In this document: piece after piece, positions 22,721 to 31,915 of the stretch | Layout: every line of letters starts with the position of its first letter | Position numbering within the stretch: the stretch's first letter is position 1 | Assembly (NCBI RefSeq): GCF_014725735.1 | Contig: NZ_CP061368.1 | Location: forward strand, 635,225 to 699,224 | Reading direction: 5' to 3' | Source: Wenzhouxiangella sp. AB-CW3 | Lineage (GTDB): Bacteria > Pseudomonadota > Gammaproteobacteria > Xanthomonadales > Wenzhouxiangellaceae | Length of the DNA stretch: 64,000 nucleotides | Program-made: the position numbers and the translations under genes | Notes under the pieces: model-generated | Databases searched by the model: none | Told to the model about the DNA's origin: nothing | The model's input: only the letters and a program-made list of their open reading frames with translations

Positions 22721-25141
22721 ATGGCTGACATCAAGGCGTTAACGCCCGAGCAGGTCTACCGTGCCTGTCCGGTCGAGTCGCTGGATTTCGAAACCACCGA
22801 GCATCTTGATGCGCTGGGCCTGCCCCATGGCCAGCAGCGGGCCGTCAGCGCGTTGCAGTTCGGCGCTGCCATCGAAAACTCCGGTTTCAACCTGTTTGTG
22901 CTGGGACCGCGCGGCATTGATCGGCATGCCCTGATTCGTCAGGTGCTGGGCGAAAGAGCTGCTGCCGAGTCGGTGCCGCCGGACTGGTGCTACGTCTACA
23001 ACTTCACATCCCCGGACAACCCCCGCGCCATCGACCTGAAAGCCGGTGACGGGCGGCGTTTCCATCGCGACATGGACGGGTTCGTGGAGGAGTTGCGCAC
23101 CAGCATGCCCGCGGTGTTCGAAAGCGAGGAATACCAGTCGCGCATGCAGGAGTTGCAGGATGACATCGAGAAGCGCCAGCAGGAGGGGATCGCCGAGATT
23201 GGGCGTGAGGCTGGCGAAAGCGACATCGCGCTGATCAGTACACCGTCGGGATTTACCCTGGCGCCGATGCTCGATGGCGAGGTGATGGAGCCGGAGGAAT
23301 ACGAGAAGCTCCCGGAAGACCAGCGCGAGCGCATCGAGAAAAAGGTGGCCGAGCTGCAAAAGAAGCTGCAGCAGGCCGTCCAGCGCATCCCTCGCCTGCG
23401 CAAGGAACTGGCGACCCGGGTGCGTTCGCTCAACGAGGAAATGATGCTGTTCGCGCTGGGCGGGCCGATGCGCGAACTCAAGGAGCGCTGGTCGCATGCC
23501 CCGTCGGTCATCGAACATCTTGATCGCGTGCGCGAAGACGTGGTCGAGAATGCCGCCGCGTTTCGTGGCGGGCGCGGTGGTGGCCCGCCGGATGAATTGC
23601 TCGATCGCTACCGGGTCAACCTGCTGGTCGACAATGCCGAGCTCGAGGGTGCGCCGCTGGTCTACGAGGACCTGCCCAACCATCATCACCTGGTCGGTCG
23701 CATCGAGCACCAGGTGCGCAACGGCGCCCTGCATACCGAGTTCTCGCTGATTCGGGCCGGCGCCCTGCACCGGGCCAACGGCGGTTACCTGGTGCTCGAC
23801 GCGCGCCGCGTGCTGACCCATCCCATGGCCTGGGAAAGCCTCAAGCGGGTGCTGTTTTCCGGCTCGGTGCAGATCGAGTCGCTGGAAAGGCTTTATGGCC
23901 TGGTCAGTACCGCCAGCCTGCAGCCGGAGCGCATTCCCTTGTCGATCAAGGTGGTACTGGTTGGCGAGCGCATGCTCTACTACCTGCTGGCTCACTACGA
24001 TCCCGACTTTCTCGAACTGTTCAAGGTCGAAGTCGATCTCGAAGATGAACTTGAGCGTGACGACGAAAGCCTGATGCTCTACGCACGCCTGCTCGCGACC
24101 ATGGCCCGCGGGGCCGGGCTGCCGCCACTGGATCGCGGTGCTGTGGCCCGCGTAATCGAGCATGCAAGCCGGCTGGCCGACGACCAGCTCAAGCTCACCG
24201 CCAGCGATCGTGTGCTGCGCGATATTCTGATGGAGGCCGGACACTGGGCCAGTGAGGCGGGCAGCGAAGTGATCGAGGCGGCGCATATCCAGCACGCCAT
24301 CGACGAGCGCCTGTCTCGGGCCGACAGACTGCGACGCAAAAGCCTGGAGCAGATCCGCCGCGGCACGGTATTGCTCGCTACCCGCGGCGAGCGCACAGCC
24401 CAGGTCAACGGGCTGTCGGTGCTGCAGTTGGGTGGATTCCGTTTCGGGCGCCCGTCGCGCATTACCGCGACCGCGCGTCCCGGCAAGGGCCAGGTGGTCG
24501 ACATCGAGCGCGCCGTGGAGCTGGGGGGTCCGATCCACAGCAAGGGCGTGATGATCCTGTCGCGTTTCATCGCCGGCCGCTATGCACCCGAGGGCGAGTT
24601 GTCGCTGTCGGCCAGCCTGGCTTTCGAACAGTCCTATGGCGGCGTGGACGGCGATTCGGCCTCGGTGGCCGAGACCCTGGCGCTGCTCTCGGCCATTGCC
24701 GATGTGCCGCTGAAGCAGTCGCTGGCCGTGACCGGTTCGGTCAACCAGCATGGCGAGGTGCAGGCCGTCGGTGGCGTCAATGAAAAGATCGAGGGCTTCT
24801 ACGATGCCTGCCTGGAAACCGGCGGGATCGATGGCCAGGGGGTGCTGATCCCGGTCAGCAATGTCGAGCACCTGATGCTGCGCGCGGACGTGCGCGAAGC
24901 CATTGCCGAGGAGCGGTTCTTCGTCTATCCGATCGCCAGCGTCGATGACAGCATCGTTTTGATGACTGGGCTGGAGGCCGGTGAGCTTGATGCAGGGGGG
25001 CAGTATCCGGAGGGCAGTTTCAATCGTCGGGTCAGCGAGCGCCTGGAGACTTTTGCAAAATCGGCGCGGCGCGGTAGACGGAACAAGGATGGCAACGGGG
25101 ACGCCAATGGAAAAGCCAGCGACGGCAGCGAGGACGACTGA
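22721..25141 (+). CDS. LonP2-like ATP-dependent protease (AAA_32 / Lon protease domain)
   Basis: An 806-residue cytoplasmic protease of the LonP2/YcbZ type. The N-terminal AAA_32 region (to about 550) contains a long helical insert (about 120-240) and conserved blocks such as HRANGGYLVLDARRVL. The C-terminal Lon protease domain carries the Ser-Lys dyad: S646 in DGDSAS and K689 in NEKIEG, 43 residues apart as in classical Lon. The P-loop position reads GPRGIDRHAL, without the normal GK(S/T), so ATP binding may be altered. The ATG has GGAGAG upstream. The C-terminal ~40 residues are charged and disordered. A Usp-family gene follows 2 bp after the stop. Confidence 0.9.
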   Translation: MADIKALTPEQVYRACPVESLDFETTEHLDALGLPHGQQRAVSALQFGAAIENSGFNLFVLGPRGIDRHALIRQVLGERAAAESVPPDWCYVYNFTSPDNPRAIDLKAGDGRRFHRDMDGFVEELRTSMPAVFESEEYQSRMQELQDDIEKRQQEGIAEIGREAGESDIALISTPSGFTLAPMLDGEVMEPEEYEKLPEDQRERIEKKVAELQKKLQQAVQRIPRLRKELATRVRSLNEEMMLFALGGPMRELKERWSHAPSVIEHLDRVREDVVENAAAFRGGRGGGPPDELLDRYRVNLLVDNAELEGAPLVYEDLPNHHHLVGRIEHQVRNGALHTEFSLIRAGALHRANGGYLVLDARRVLTHPMAWESLKRVLFSGSVQIESLERLYGLVSTASLQPERIPLSIKVVLVGERMLYYLLAHYDPDFLELFKVEVDLEDELERDDESLMLYARLLATMARGAGLPPLDRGAVARVIEHASRLADDQLKLTASDRVLRDILMEAGHWASEAGSEVIEAAHIQHAIDERLSRADRLRRKSLEQIRRGTVLLATRGERTAQVNGLSVLQLGGFRFGRPSRITATARPGKGQVVDIERAVELGGPIHSKGVMILSRFIAGRYAPEGELSLSASLAFEQSYGGVDGDSASVAETLALLSAIADVPLKQSLAVTGSVNQHGEVQAVGGVNEKIEGFYDACLETGGIDGQGVLIPVSNVEHLMLRADVREAIAEERFFVYPIASVDDSIVLMTGLEAGELDAGGQYPEGSFNRRVSERLETFAKSARRGRRNKDGNGDANGKASDGSEDD

Positions 25142-25143
25142 CC

Positions 25144-26016
25144 ATGGCGGCCGGGCCATCCGATCGCCGGGATGGGCCGTTGCCCGTCGGCCAGCGGATC
25201 ATTGTCCTGCTCGATGATTCACCCGAGTCCATGAGGGCACTGGAAACAGCGGCTGGCCTGGCCCGGCATCACCGGGGCGCTTTGCTGGGGCTGTTTGTCG
25301 AGGAGCGGGACCTTGTTCGCAGCGCCGGGTTTGCCTTTGCCGGCGAGATCGGTGCGACATCCGGCGGGCTGCGCCAGCGTCCGGCCGAAGGCGTGAGGGG
25401 TGAAATCAGGCGACGTGTGCGCCTGCTGCGACAGGCCCTGGAGCGCATCGCCCGGGCCCGCGGTATCGAGCATGAGCTCGTTGTGCGTCGCGGGCGCGTC
25501 GTCGAGGAAATCCTGTCGTTCAGCGCCCCCGACGATCTCTTGATCGTGGGTCGTGTCGGTTGGTCCCAACGGCTGGGTCGAACGTTTGGCTCCGTGCCGC
25601 TGGCGCTGGCGCGCTCCGCGCCCGGTGCGGTATTGATCTGGACGGCGAGTCGACCGGTGCCGGGTGGGCGTATTGCCGTGCTGGCCGAGAACGGATCGAC
25701 GCTGGAACCCGTATTGGCCGTGGCCCACGAGCGGGCAACGCTTCATCAATGCGGCATCAGCGTGCTGCTGCCGCCGGGTCTGGCACCGAAACAGATCGAG
25801 AGTGTCAGGCATCAGGCGAATACCGCGCTTGATCCCGCTGAAGTGCCGCATGACATCCGGGTCCTGACTGCCGCCAATCCCGCCAGTCTGATTCACGCAC
25901 TGGGCCAGGCCCGTGCCATCGAACTCATCCTGAGCCGGCGTGGCCAGCTGCTGAACGACCCGGAAGCTGCCCGCTTGCTCGAACGCATTCGCCTGCCGGT
26001 GTGCGTAGCGCCATAG
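25144..26016 (+). CDS. Universal stress protein family (two Usp-like domains)
   Basis: A 290-residue protein made of two Usp-like units. The first (about 18-165) is clear: RIIVLLDDSPESMRALETAA, then DDLLIVGRVG and a glycine-rich FGSVPLALARSAPGAVLIW loop. The second (about 170-290) is degenerate (RIAVLAENGSTLEPVLAVA). ATP-binding Usp proteins use a GX2GX9G(S/T) loop, which is only partly matched here. Its start lies two bases after the stop of the LonP2-like protease gene, so translation is probably coupled and the products may act together in stress proteostasis (inference). Confidence 0.8.
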   Translation: MAAGPSDRRDGPLPVGQRIIVLLDDSPESMRALETAAGLARHHRGALLGLFVEERDLVRSAGFAFAGEIGATSGGLRQRPAEGVRGEIRRRVRLLRQALERIARARGIEHELVVRRGRVVEEILSFSAPDDLLIVGRVGWSQRLGRTFGSVPLALARSAPGAVLIWTASRPVPGGRIAVLAENGSTLEPVLAVAHERATLHQCGISVLLPPGLAPKQIESVRHQANTALDPAEVPHDIRVLTAANPASLIHALGQARAIELILSRRGQLLNDPEAARLLERIRLPVCVAP

Positions 26017-26098
26017 CATGGGTTGACGTTCTCAGACGCTTCAATTCTCGAGAATGATGCTGGCGGAATTCAGTCTTGAGGCGGCGATTCCTGCCAGT

Positions 26099-26581
26099 TT
26101 AGCCCTGCGACGATCGATGGCGTCGAACGGCTTCGAGCAGCTCGACGGCAGCATGATCCCGGGATCGCCCCATGCGCTTCTTTTCGGCGATCAGTTCGTC
26201 CAGGTCCAGCACTCTTAGCGAGCCCACGCTCATTTGCAATTCCGTGGAGGTGTCGACCAGATCCTCGTAGCACTGGTTCTCGCCGATAAACCCCAAGATG
26301 TCCAGCGGTCCGGCCCGCGTGATCAGCAGCAGATGACCGCCAGCGAGGATGTGTTCAACGGTGGGATAAATGGGCTTGTGGTGTTCGCGAAATCGAGCTT
26401 CAAGATTCGACAAGGCCCGGATCAAGCGCTCGGCGTTGGTTTTTTCCAGGCGAACGAGAGTGTCGAGGTCAAAGGTGGTCGTCGGCGCACCGTGAATGAC
26501 GGCAGCCACTCCACCAACAACGATGTATTCAACCTCGTGCTGGTTGAGCGTTTCCAGAATCTCTCGGAAGCTCGGAGTCAT
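26099..26581 (-). CDS. Nucleotidyltransferase-like protein (AbiEii/MNT-like superfamily)
   Basis: A 160-residue protein with the start of a polymerase-beta-type nucleotidyltransferase fold: EYIVVGGVAAVIHGAPTTTF, DLDTLVRLEK, with the GG and D-x-D pattern (F-D-L-D-T). The later DLDELIAEKKRMGRSRDHA resembles the K...R.KD segment found in this superfamily, where the enzyme handles its target or nucleotide. Proteins of this kind act in toxin-antitoxin or defence modules, or as housekeeping enzymes. The gene overlaps a 64-residue gene upstream on the same strand by ~53 bases, which suggests a two-gene unit. Target unknown. Confidence 0.7.
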   Translation of the reverse strand: MTPSFREILETLNQHEVEYIVVGGVAAVIHGAPTTTFDLDTLVRLEKTNAERLIRALSNLEARFREHHKPIYPTVEHILAGGHLLLITRAGPLDILGFIGENQCYEDLVDTSTELQMSVGSLRVLDLDELIAEKKRMGRSRDHAAVELLEAVRRHRSSQG

Positions 26582-26723
26582 GTTCGGACCTCAAGGCATG
26601 GAGAAAGGCAACCCTGGAGTCCAGCTCGGCCAGCCGCTGGTCGGCCGAGAGGCTGGCAAACCAGCGGATCATCGAAGCGTCATGAGAAGATTCTGGTCGA
26701 GATTGAGTGTGTTCTTTCTCCAT
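26529..26723 (-). CDS. Small partner protein upstream of the nucleotidyltransferase gene
   Basis: A 64-residue reverse-strand frame. The central part, MIRWFASLSADQRLAELDSR then VAFLHALRSEH, is a helical segment resembling the short proteins often encoded just before MNT-like genes. It overlaps the start of the downstream nucleotidyltransferase gene in another frame. A CAGG sits just before its ATG. The pairing and compact overlap support it, but the protein is short and its family is not firmly recognised. If real, it may regulate or neutralise the nucleotidyltransferase. Confidence 0.45.
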   Translation of the reverse strand: MEKEHTQSRPESSHDASMIRWFASLSADQRLAELDSRVAFLHALRSEHDSELPRDSGNAQPARG

Positions 26724-26759
26724 TACCTGAGTTTAACGAATCTGCAGGAGCTGCACGAG

Positions 26760-29354
26760 TCAGCTGATGACCAGTTCCCTGGCCGGATCGCGCAGGTTGT
26801 AGCGCGAGGCCATGGCCGCGCCGTAGGCGCCGGTGTTGGCTATCAGCATGACATCGCCTTCGCGGCTTTCGGGCAGCAGGCGGTCCAGGCCCAGGATGTC
26901 GCCGGTCTCGCAGATCGGGCCGACGACGTTGTAGACATGGTCGCCGGCTTCATCGAGCCGGGTGAGGTTGACGATTTCGTGCCAGGCGCCATAGAGCGCC
27001 GGGCGGATCAGCGAGTTCATGCCGGTGGCGACACCGATGTAGCGCACATCGCCCTTGCCCTTGGTCTGGGTGACGCGGGCCAGCAGCACGCCGGCCTCGG
27101 AGACCACGTAGCGACCCGGTTCGATCCAGATTTCGACGGGCTGGGAAAGCTGTTGCCTGAGCCTGGCCAGGCCGCCGTCCAGCGCGGTGATGTCCAGCGG
27201 CTGGCCGTCGGAGCGGTCGGGTACGCCCAGGCCGCCGCCGAGATTAATGACCTCGACTTCGCCGAGCTGGCGCGCGGCCTCGCCCAGTGTTTCCAGGCTG
27301 CGGTGCCAGTTGTCGGCATGCAGGATGCCCGAGCCGGTATGCGCGTGCAGGCCGACGATGCGGATGTCGTGGGCATCGGCCAGGCGCTGGACGCGATCGA
27401 GTTCCGACAAGGGGATGCCGAACTTGGAATGCGAACCGGCGGTTCGCACCAGCTTGTGATGCCCCAGGCCGGAGCCGGGGTCCAGGCGCAGGAATAGTTC
27501 GCGGCCGGCAAAGTCGCTACCCCATTGTTCGAGGATATGCAGGTTGTCGATGGTCAGGCGCATGCCCAGCTCCAGCGCCTTGCGGTATTCGCTGCGCGGA
27601 ATGAAATTGGGCGTGAGCAGCATGGCCGAGGGGTCGAGTCCGTCGACGCTGTTCAGGGCATGCTCGGCTTCGGCCGTGGACACGCATTCGATGCCCAGAC
27701 CGCTGGCGACAACGGTACGCAGGATGTCGGGATGGGAGTTGGCCTTCATCGAGTAGAGCACGCGGTCGACCGACTGCATGGACTTCAGTCGCGTGCAGGC
27801 GGCGCGGACGCAAGCGAGCGAATACACGTAGGCGCTGTCGTGACCCGACAGGCGTTCGAGCAGTTCTTCGCGCTGCTCGCTCCACCACGGGCGGGCCGGC
27901 TTGACCTCGGCATCGCGGCGGAAGAGCTGTTCCCAGGTCGGTCCGAAGATCGAGTCGCCGCCCACGCCACCAGGAATCACCTGCTGGTGCAGTTGCTGGA
28001 CCAGGCGGTCTGCATGGCGCGACTCCACCACGAAGGTCAGGTTGAGGTCGTTGGCTGCCTGGCTGACCTGGTAGATGCGGCGCTGCTCGAACACTTCCAG
28101 CGCGGGCCCGAGCCGGTGCAGGATGGTGCGGATGCCCAGCCCGACCAGGCTGACGGTGGCGCAATCGGGCAGGATCTCGACCCGGCACAGCCTTGAGAGA
28201 CGACGTTCGAGCTCATCGAGTGTTCTTGCATCGGTGACATTGGCGCCGGGGTCCAGCGTCAGCGTGACGTTGGATTCGGAAGTCGAGACCTGGTCGACCG
28301 ACAGACCCATATCGCGAAACACGGCGAACGCGTCGGCCAGGAAACCGACCTGCTGCCACATGCCGATGTCTTCGAGCGAGACCAGGGTGATGCCCTTGCG
28401 CTGCACGATGGCCTTGACTTGGGCACCATGCTCACGCGCATCCGGGGTGATGCGCGTGCCTTCGATATCCGGACGGGAGGTCTGCTTGAGATGCAGTTCG
28501 ATGCCGTTGTCGGCCGCGGGAATCAGCGCACGCGGATGCAGCGCGCGCGCACCCATGGCGGCCAGTTCCTGTGCTTCGCGGTAGCTGACCAGCTTGAGCA
28601 GGCGCGCGGCTGGAATATGGCGAGGGTCGGCGGTAAACAGCCCCGGCACGTCGGAAAAGATATGCACCTGTTCGGCACCCAGCAGCGCGGCGATCAGGGT
28701 AGCCGAGGTGTCCGATCCGCCGCGGCCGAGCAGCACGGTTTCGCCGGCGGCATTGGCGGCGACGAAGCCGGGCATGACGACCACCGGCTGCAAGTCGGAC
28801 AGTCGCCGTTGCACTTGCGGGTCGGGCGTGGTGCGGCATTCGGCCGAAAGATACTCGGCCCGACGGCTGCGCCGGGGGTTGGCCTGGCTTGTGAGGATAT
28901 CGCGACTGTCGAGCCGTTCGGCCGCAATGCCACGGGCCTGAAGGCAGGCTGTTGCCAGTTGGCTTGACAGTAGCTCGCCCATGCCCACGATTCGGGCCTG
29001 CCAGGCGGGATCATCCGGGTCGGCGTCCTGGTCGAGCAGCTCACCCAGCCTGGCGAGCTCACTGTCGAGCAGATCGGTTGCCAGGCCGAGCTTTTCCAGC
29101 AGAGCATGGTGGCGCTGCCGCACCTCATTGCAGACGGCATCTGCTGGCTGGCGGGTCTCGACTCGCGTTTGCGCTTCAAGCAGGTCGGTAATACCCTTGA
29201 GCGCAGAAACAATGATCACGACGCGTTGGCCACTGGCCATACGGTCGCTGACATGGTCGGCAATGCGTGACCAGTTGTCCGGGTTGGCGACGGAACTGCC
29301 GCCGAACTTGCAGATCAGAAATGCGTCGGATGTGCCGGGTTGGATGGAAGTCAT
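26760..29354 (-). CDS. lysAC: Bifunctional aspartate kinase / diaminopimelate decarboxylase
   Basis: An 864-residue fusion catalysing the first and last steps of lysine synthesis. The aspartate kinase part (about 10-290) opens with FLICKFGGSSVANPDNWSR and contains GRGGSDTSATLIAALLGAE. Two ACT domains (about 300-450) normally sense lysine. The PLP-dependent decarboxylase (about 480-864) has VLYSMKANSHPDI (PLP lysine), GLHAHTGSG, WIEPGRYVV and the catalytic CETGD. This fusion is known in Xanthomonas/Xylella relatives and a few other groups, so it is a useful taxonomic hint. ATG 29354 is chosen; a TTG at 29378 is possible. Confidence 0.95.
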   Translation of the reverse strand: MTSIQPGTSDAFLICKFGGSSVANPDNWSRIADHVSDRMASGQRVVIIVSALKGITDLLEAQTRVETRQPADAVCNEVRQRHHALLEKLGLATDLLDSELARLGELLDQDADPDDPAWQARIVGMGELLSSQLATACLQARGIAAERLDSRDILTSQANPRRSRRAEYLSAECRTTPDPQVQRRLSDLQPVVVMPGFVAANAAGETVLLGRGGSDTSATLIAALLGAEQVHIFSDVPGLFTADPRHIPAARLLKLVSYREAQELAAMGARALHPRALIPAADNGIELHLKQTSRPDIEGTRITPDAREHGAQVKAIVQRKGITLVSLEDIGMWQQVGFLADAFAVFRDMGLSVDQVSTSESNVTLTLDPGANVTDARTLDELERRLSRLCRVEILPDCATVSLVGLGIRTILHRLGPALEVFEQRRIYQVSQAANDLNLTFVVESRHADRLVQQLHQQVIPGGVGGDSIFGPTWEQLFRRDAEVKPARPWWSEQREELLERLSGHDSAYVYSLACVRAACTRLKSMQSVDRVLYSMKANSHPDILRTVVASGLGIECVSTAEAEHALNSVDGLDPSAMLLTPNFIPRSEYRKALELGMRLTIDNLHILEQWGSDFAGRELFLRLDPGSGLGHHKLVRTAGSHSKFGIPLSELDRVQRLADAHDIRIVGLHAHTGSGILHADNWHRSLETLGEAARQLGEVEVINLGGGLGVPDRSDGQPLDITALDGGLARLRQQLSQPVEIWIEPGRYVVSEAGVLLARVTQTKGKGDVRYIGVATGMNSLIRPALYGAWHEIVNLTRLDEAGDHVYNVVGPICETGDILGLDRLLPESREGDVMLIANTGAYGAAMASRYNLRDPARELVIS

Positions 29355-29469
29355 CGTGAAGGAATGAGGGTTGCCCACTCGGTATTGATTGGTTGAATGT
29401 CATCAATCGGGTCTGAATTATGACCTTTGAGTGACACGAAAGGCGGCAATTTTACGCTATATAGATAAG

Positions 29470-30267
29470 ATGAGCACTGTATCGCCAGCACCTGAAGGCA
29501 CGCGCTCGGTTGGATTGACGGATATCGGCCGTGTCAGGGGAGAAAATCAGGATGCCATCCTGGCCGATGACGAGTTGGGATTATGGCTCGTGGCCGACGG
29601 CATGGGAGGGCACGCTGGTGGAGCCCGCGCCAGTACCATCGCTCGTGACACGATCCGGCAGCAGGTGCAGTCCGGCGCCGGGCTGGATGATGCCGTGATG
29701 GCTGCGCATTATGCAGTGCGTGCCGAGCAGCGCGATCAGCCCGATGTGGGCGACATGGGGACGACCATAGTTGCCGCGAGGGAACTCGAAGGGCGCGATT
29801 GCGAGATCTGCTGGGTGGGCGACAGCCGCGCCTACAGCTACTCGCGGACCGAGCATCGGCTCGACATGCTCACGGCCGATCACAACGTCGCCGGCATGCT
29901 GGTCGCCTCGGGCGCCCTGAGCCCCGCCGAAGCCGCCTGTCACCCTCAGCGCCACGTGCTGACCGACTGCCTTGGTCTGGCCGGTGACGAGGAGCCTCGC
30001 CTGGGGCAGTTGGTTAGAAGCTGGCAGTCCGAAGAGTTGCTGATTCTGTGTTCTGATGGCCTGAGTGGTGAGCTGAGCGATGAGGAAATCTGCCAGGTGC
30101 TGAAAGATGGCGTCGGGCTGAAGGATATAGCCGGCAGCCTGCTGGATCGAGCCCTGGCAGCTGGTGCGCATGACAATGTCTCGCTGGTGCTGGTGGGTCC
30201 TCCGAAAGTTTCCGGCGGTCGCAAGGGGCGCTGGTTATGGCCGTTTCGTCGCGGCGAGGGAAACTGA
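29470..30267 (+). CDS. PP2C-family serine/threonine phosphatase
   Basis: A 265-residue metal-dependent protein phosphatase. Visible motifs: GLTDIGRVRGENQDA (metal site), VADGMGGHAGG, CWVGDSRAYSY, the DGLSGELSDEE segment and the C-terminal AHDNVSLVLV. There is no membrane helix, so it acts in the cytoplasm. It is followed at ~160 bp by an FHA-domain membrane protein; phosphatase plus FHA is a classic pairing for Ser/Thr phospho-signalling. No Ser/Thr kinase gene is visible in this window. Confidence 0.92.
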   Translation: MSTVSPAPEGTRSVGLTDIGRVRGENQDAILADDELGLWLVADGMGGHAGGARASTIARDTIRQQVQSGAGLDDAVMAAHYAVRAEQRDQPDVGDMGTTIVAARELEGRDCEICWVGDSRAYSYSRTEHRLDMLTADHNVAGMLVASGALSPAEAACHPQRHVLTDCLGLAGDEEPRLGQLVRSWQSEELLILCSDGLSGELSDEEICQVLKDGVGLKDIAGSLLDRALAAGAHDNVSLVLVGPPKVSGGRKGRWLWPFRRGEGN

Positions 30268-30428
30268 AACGAATTGGCGCCGTGCTCTGGTGCTCAGGGG
30301 GTGTCGGTGTATAGAATCATCCTGTGGGTCCCGAACTCCCGTGCAGGTCTTCCTGTCCGGTCGAACTGCGCACAGTGCAAGTACGGCGGATCGGTTCGGG
30401 ATGCCGAGCCACTAATGAGGTGAAGAAT

Positions 30429-30959
30429 ATGAGCAGCAAGGAACAGGAGTCGAAACGCAGGCCGCGACACCAGCGTGACGCGGGGCCGCAAGGGACCCAG
30501 GTGTTCAGCCGCGAGGAAGTCGGCAAGCTGCTGGACGAGGCGGTATCCGATACGGATCAGGCCGATGGCGCTGAGTTGCGCGGGGTCAGCGAGTCGGTTC
30601 ATGGGCAGTCCTATGCACTGGCCGGCAATACGATGGTGGTCGGGCGTTCACCGGATTGCGGAATTCGTATCGAGGAGGCCAGTGTGTCGTCCGAACACGC
30701 CCGTCTGGTGCGTGATGACGATGGCTGGCGGGTGGTGAACCTGCTGTCGACAAACGGGACGTTCGTCAACGATCGCAAGATTTCCAATGCCGCCATCAAG
30801 GATGGTGATCATGTCCGCTTTGGTCGGGCGGAGTTCGTGTTTCACGATGCTGACCACCGAATTGGCAGCGGTGGTCAGCGGAACTTCAAGAGTTGGTGGC
30901 CACTCGCGGTCGCAGCGGCCGCGATCATCGGACTGGCTGTAGTCTTTCTGCTGCTCTGA
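30429..30959 (+). CDS. FHA-domain tail-anchored membrane protein
   Basis: A 176-residue protein. A basic, disordered N-terminus (about 1-45) precedes an FHA domain (about 55-140) with VVGRSPDCGIRI, SSEHARLVRDD and LLSTNGTFVND, the phosphothreonine-binding signature (GR, SxxH, NG). A single C-terminal helix (WWPLAVAAAAIIGLAVVFLL) should hold it in the inner membrane with FHA in the cytoplasm. ATG 30429 has a good GAGGTGAAG site. The neighbouring PP2C phosphatase suggests a shared phospho-signalling role. It converges with the Clp-like regulator gene. Confidence 0.88.
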   Translation: MSSKEQESKRRPRHQRDAGPQGTQVFSREEVGKLLDEAVSDTDQADGAELRGVSESVHGQSYALAGNTMVVGRSPDCGIRIEEASVSSEHARLVRDDDGWRVVNLLSTNGTFVNDRKISNAAIKDGDHVRFGRAEFVFHDADHRIGSGGQRNFKSWWPLAVAAAAIIGLAVVFLLL

Positions 30960-30979
30960 AGCCCCTTTTGGCCCCCGGT

Positions 30980-31648
30980 TCAGGCCGGCGGGCCCTTGAA
31001 CGTGCCCAGAACGACGACCGTCTTGCCCGAAGCGCGAATCATGCCTTCGTCTTCGAGGTTTTTCATGACGCGCCCGGCCATTTCACGGGAACAGCCGACA
31101 ATGCGACTGAGTTCCTGGCGGGTGATCTTGATCTGGGTGCCTTCCGGATGCGAAATGGCATCGGGCTCGGAGCACAGGTCGATCAGTGTCTTGGCAATAC
31201 GACCCTGAGTGTCGAGGAACGCGAGGTGATAGACCTTGCGGCGTGTGTGCAGCAGGCGCTGGGCCAGTTTTGAGCCGATGGCGGTGAGGATATCGACCGC
31301 GTACTCACGCAATTCGTTGTCCAGGGCCTCGCGCAGCCGTATGTATGACACCTCGGCCACTTCGCAGCGCGTGCGGGTGCGAACCAGCGATTCGCGTTGA
31401 TTGGGCTTCATGAACAGGCCCATCTCGCCAATGAAGTCCCCGGGGTTGAGATAGCTCAGGATGAGCTCCCGGCCGTCTTCACCTTCCGTTGATACCGAGA
31501 CTGATCCCTCGACGAGGTAAAGAAGGGTTTCGCCCGAGTCACCGGGTCGCATGATGGTGGACTTGGCTGGAAAATGCTGCCGCTGGCAGATGCTCAGAAA
31601 GCGATCCATCGCTTCACGGTCGATGGGATAGAACTGAAAGTCGCGCAT
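30980..31648 (-). CDS. CRP/FNR-family regulator of the Vfr/Clp type
   Basis: A 222-residue global transcription regulator. The cyclic-nucleotide domain (about 10-125) has YLNPGDFIGEMGLF, the helix VSYIRLREALDNELREYA follows, and the C-terminal helix-turn-helix has ITRQELSRIVGCSREMAGRV, the same recognition residues as E. coli CRP. At the nucleotide phosphate contact E. coli has Arg-Ser; here it is Arg-Glu (NQRESLVR). As I recall, Xanthomonas Clp, which responds to cyclic di-GMP, also has Glu there. Cyclic di-GMP rather than cAMP control is therefore an inference. ATG 31648 is used; the frame continues upstream without family similarity. Confidence 0.9.
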   Translation of the reverse strand: MRDFQFYPIDREAMDRFLSICQRQHFPAKSTIMRPGDSGETLLYLVEGSVSVSTEGEDGRELILSYLNPGDFIGEMGLFMKPNQRESLVRTRTRCEVAEVSYIRLREALDNELREYAVDILTAIGSKLAQRLLHTRRKVYHLAFLDTQGRIAKTLIDLCSEPDAISHPEGTQIKITRQELSRIVGCSREMAGRVMKNLEDEGMIRASGKTVVVLGTFKGPPA

Positions 31649-31915
31649 GCTGTTCCGACTCTGACTGGTTGGTTGTTGGAATGATTCTGGCTCGCATACG
31701 CCGGGTGCAAGCGTGACGAGCCACTCAATTCTGCCGCCTGGGGCAGGTTTCGTCAAACATCGCAGCCCTCGGGGCTCTGCCGATCACGGTTTCAGCCGGA
31801 GATTGCCCGCCGGCCTGGATTGTGACCGTGCCGGTACACGGGTGGAAACGAGGGGGCTCGATGGTTGATAATTCGCCACCTGAATTTCCATCTCAACAAT
31901 CCGGTCCCCTCAATC

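Noticed and set aside
22739-25159. An 806-codon open frame on the reverse strand opposite the LonP2-like gene
   Set aside because: It mirrors the codon structure of the forward gene, which has clear Lon protease motifs. The antisense product has no recognisable family and no ribosome-binding site.
26041-26060. ATTCTCGAGAAT palindrome after the Usp gene
   Set aside because: A lone 12-bp palindrome with no matching second site and no T run; too little to call an operator or terminator.
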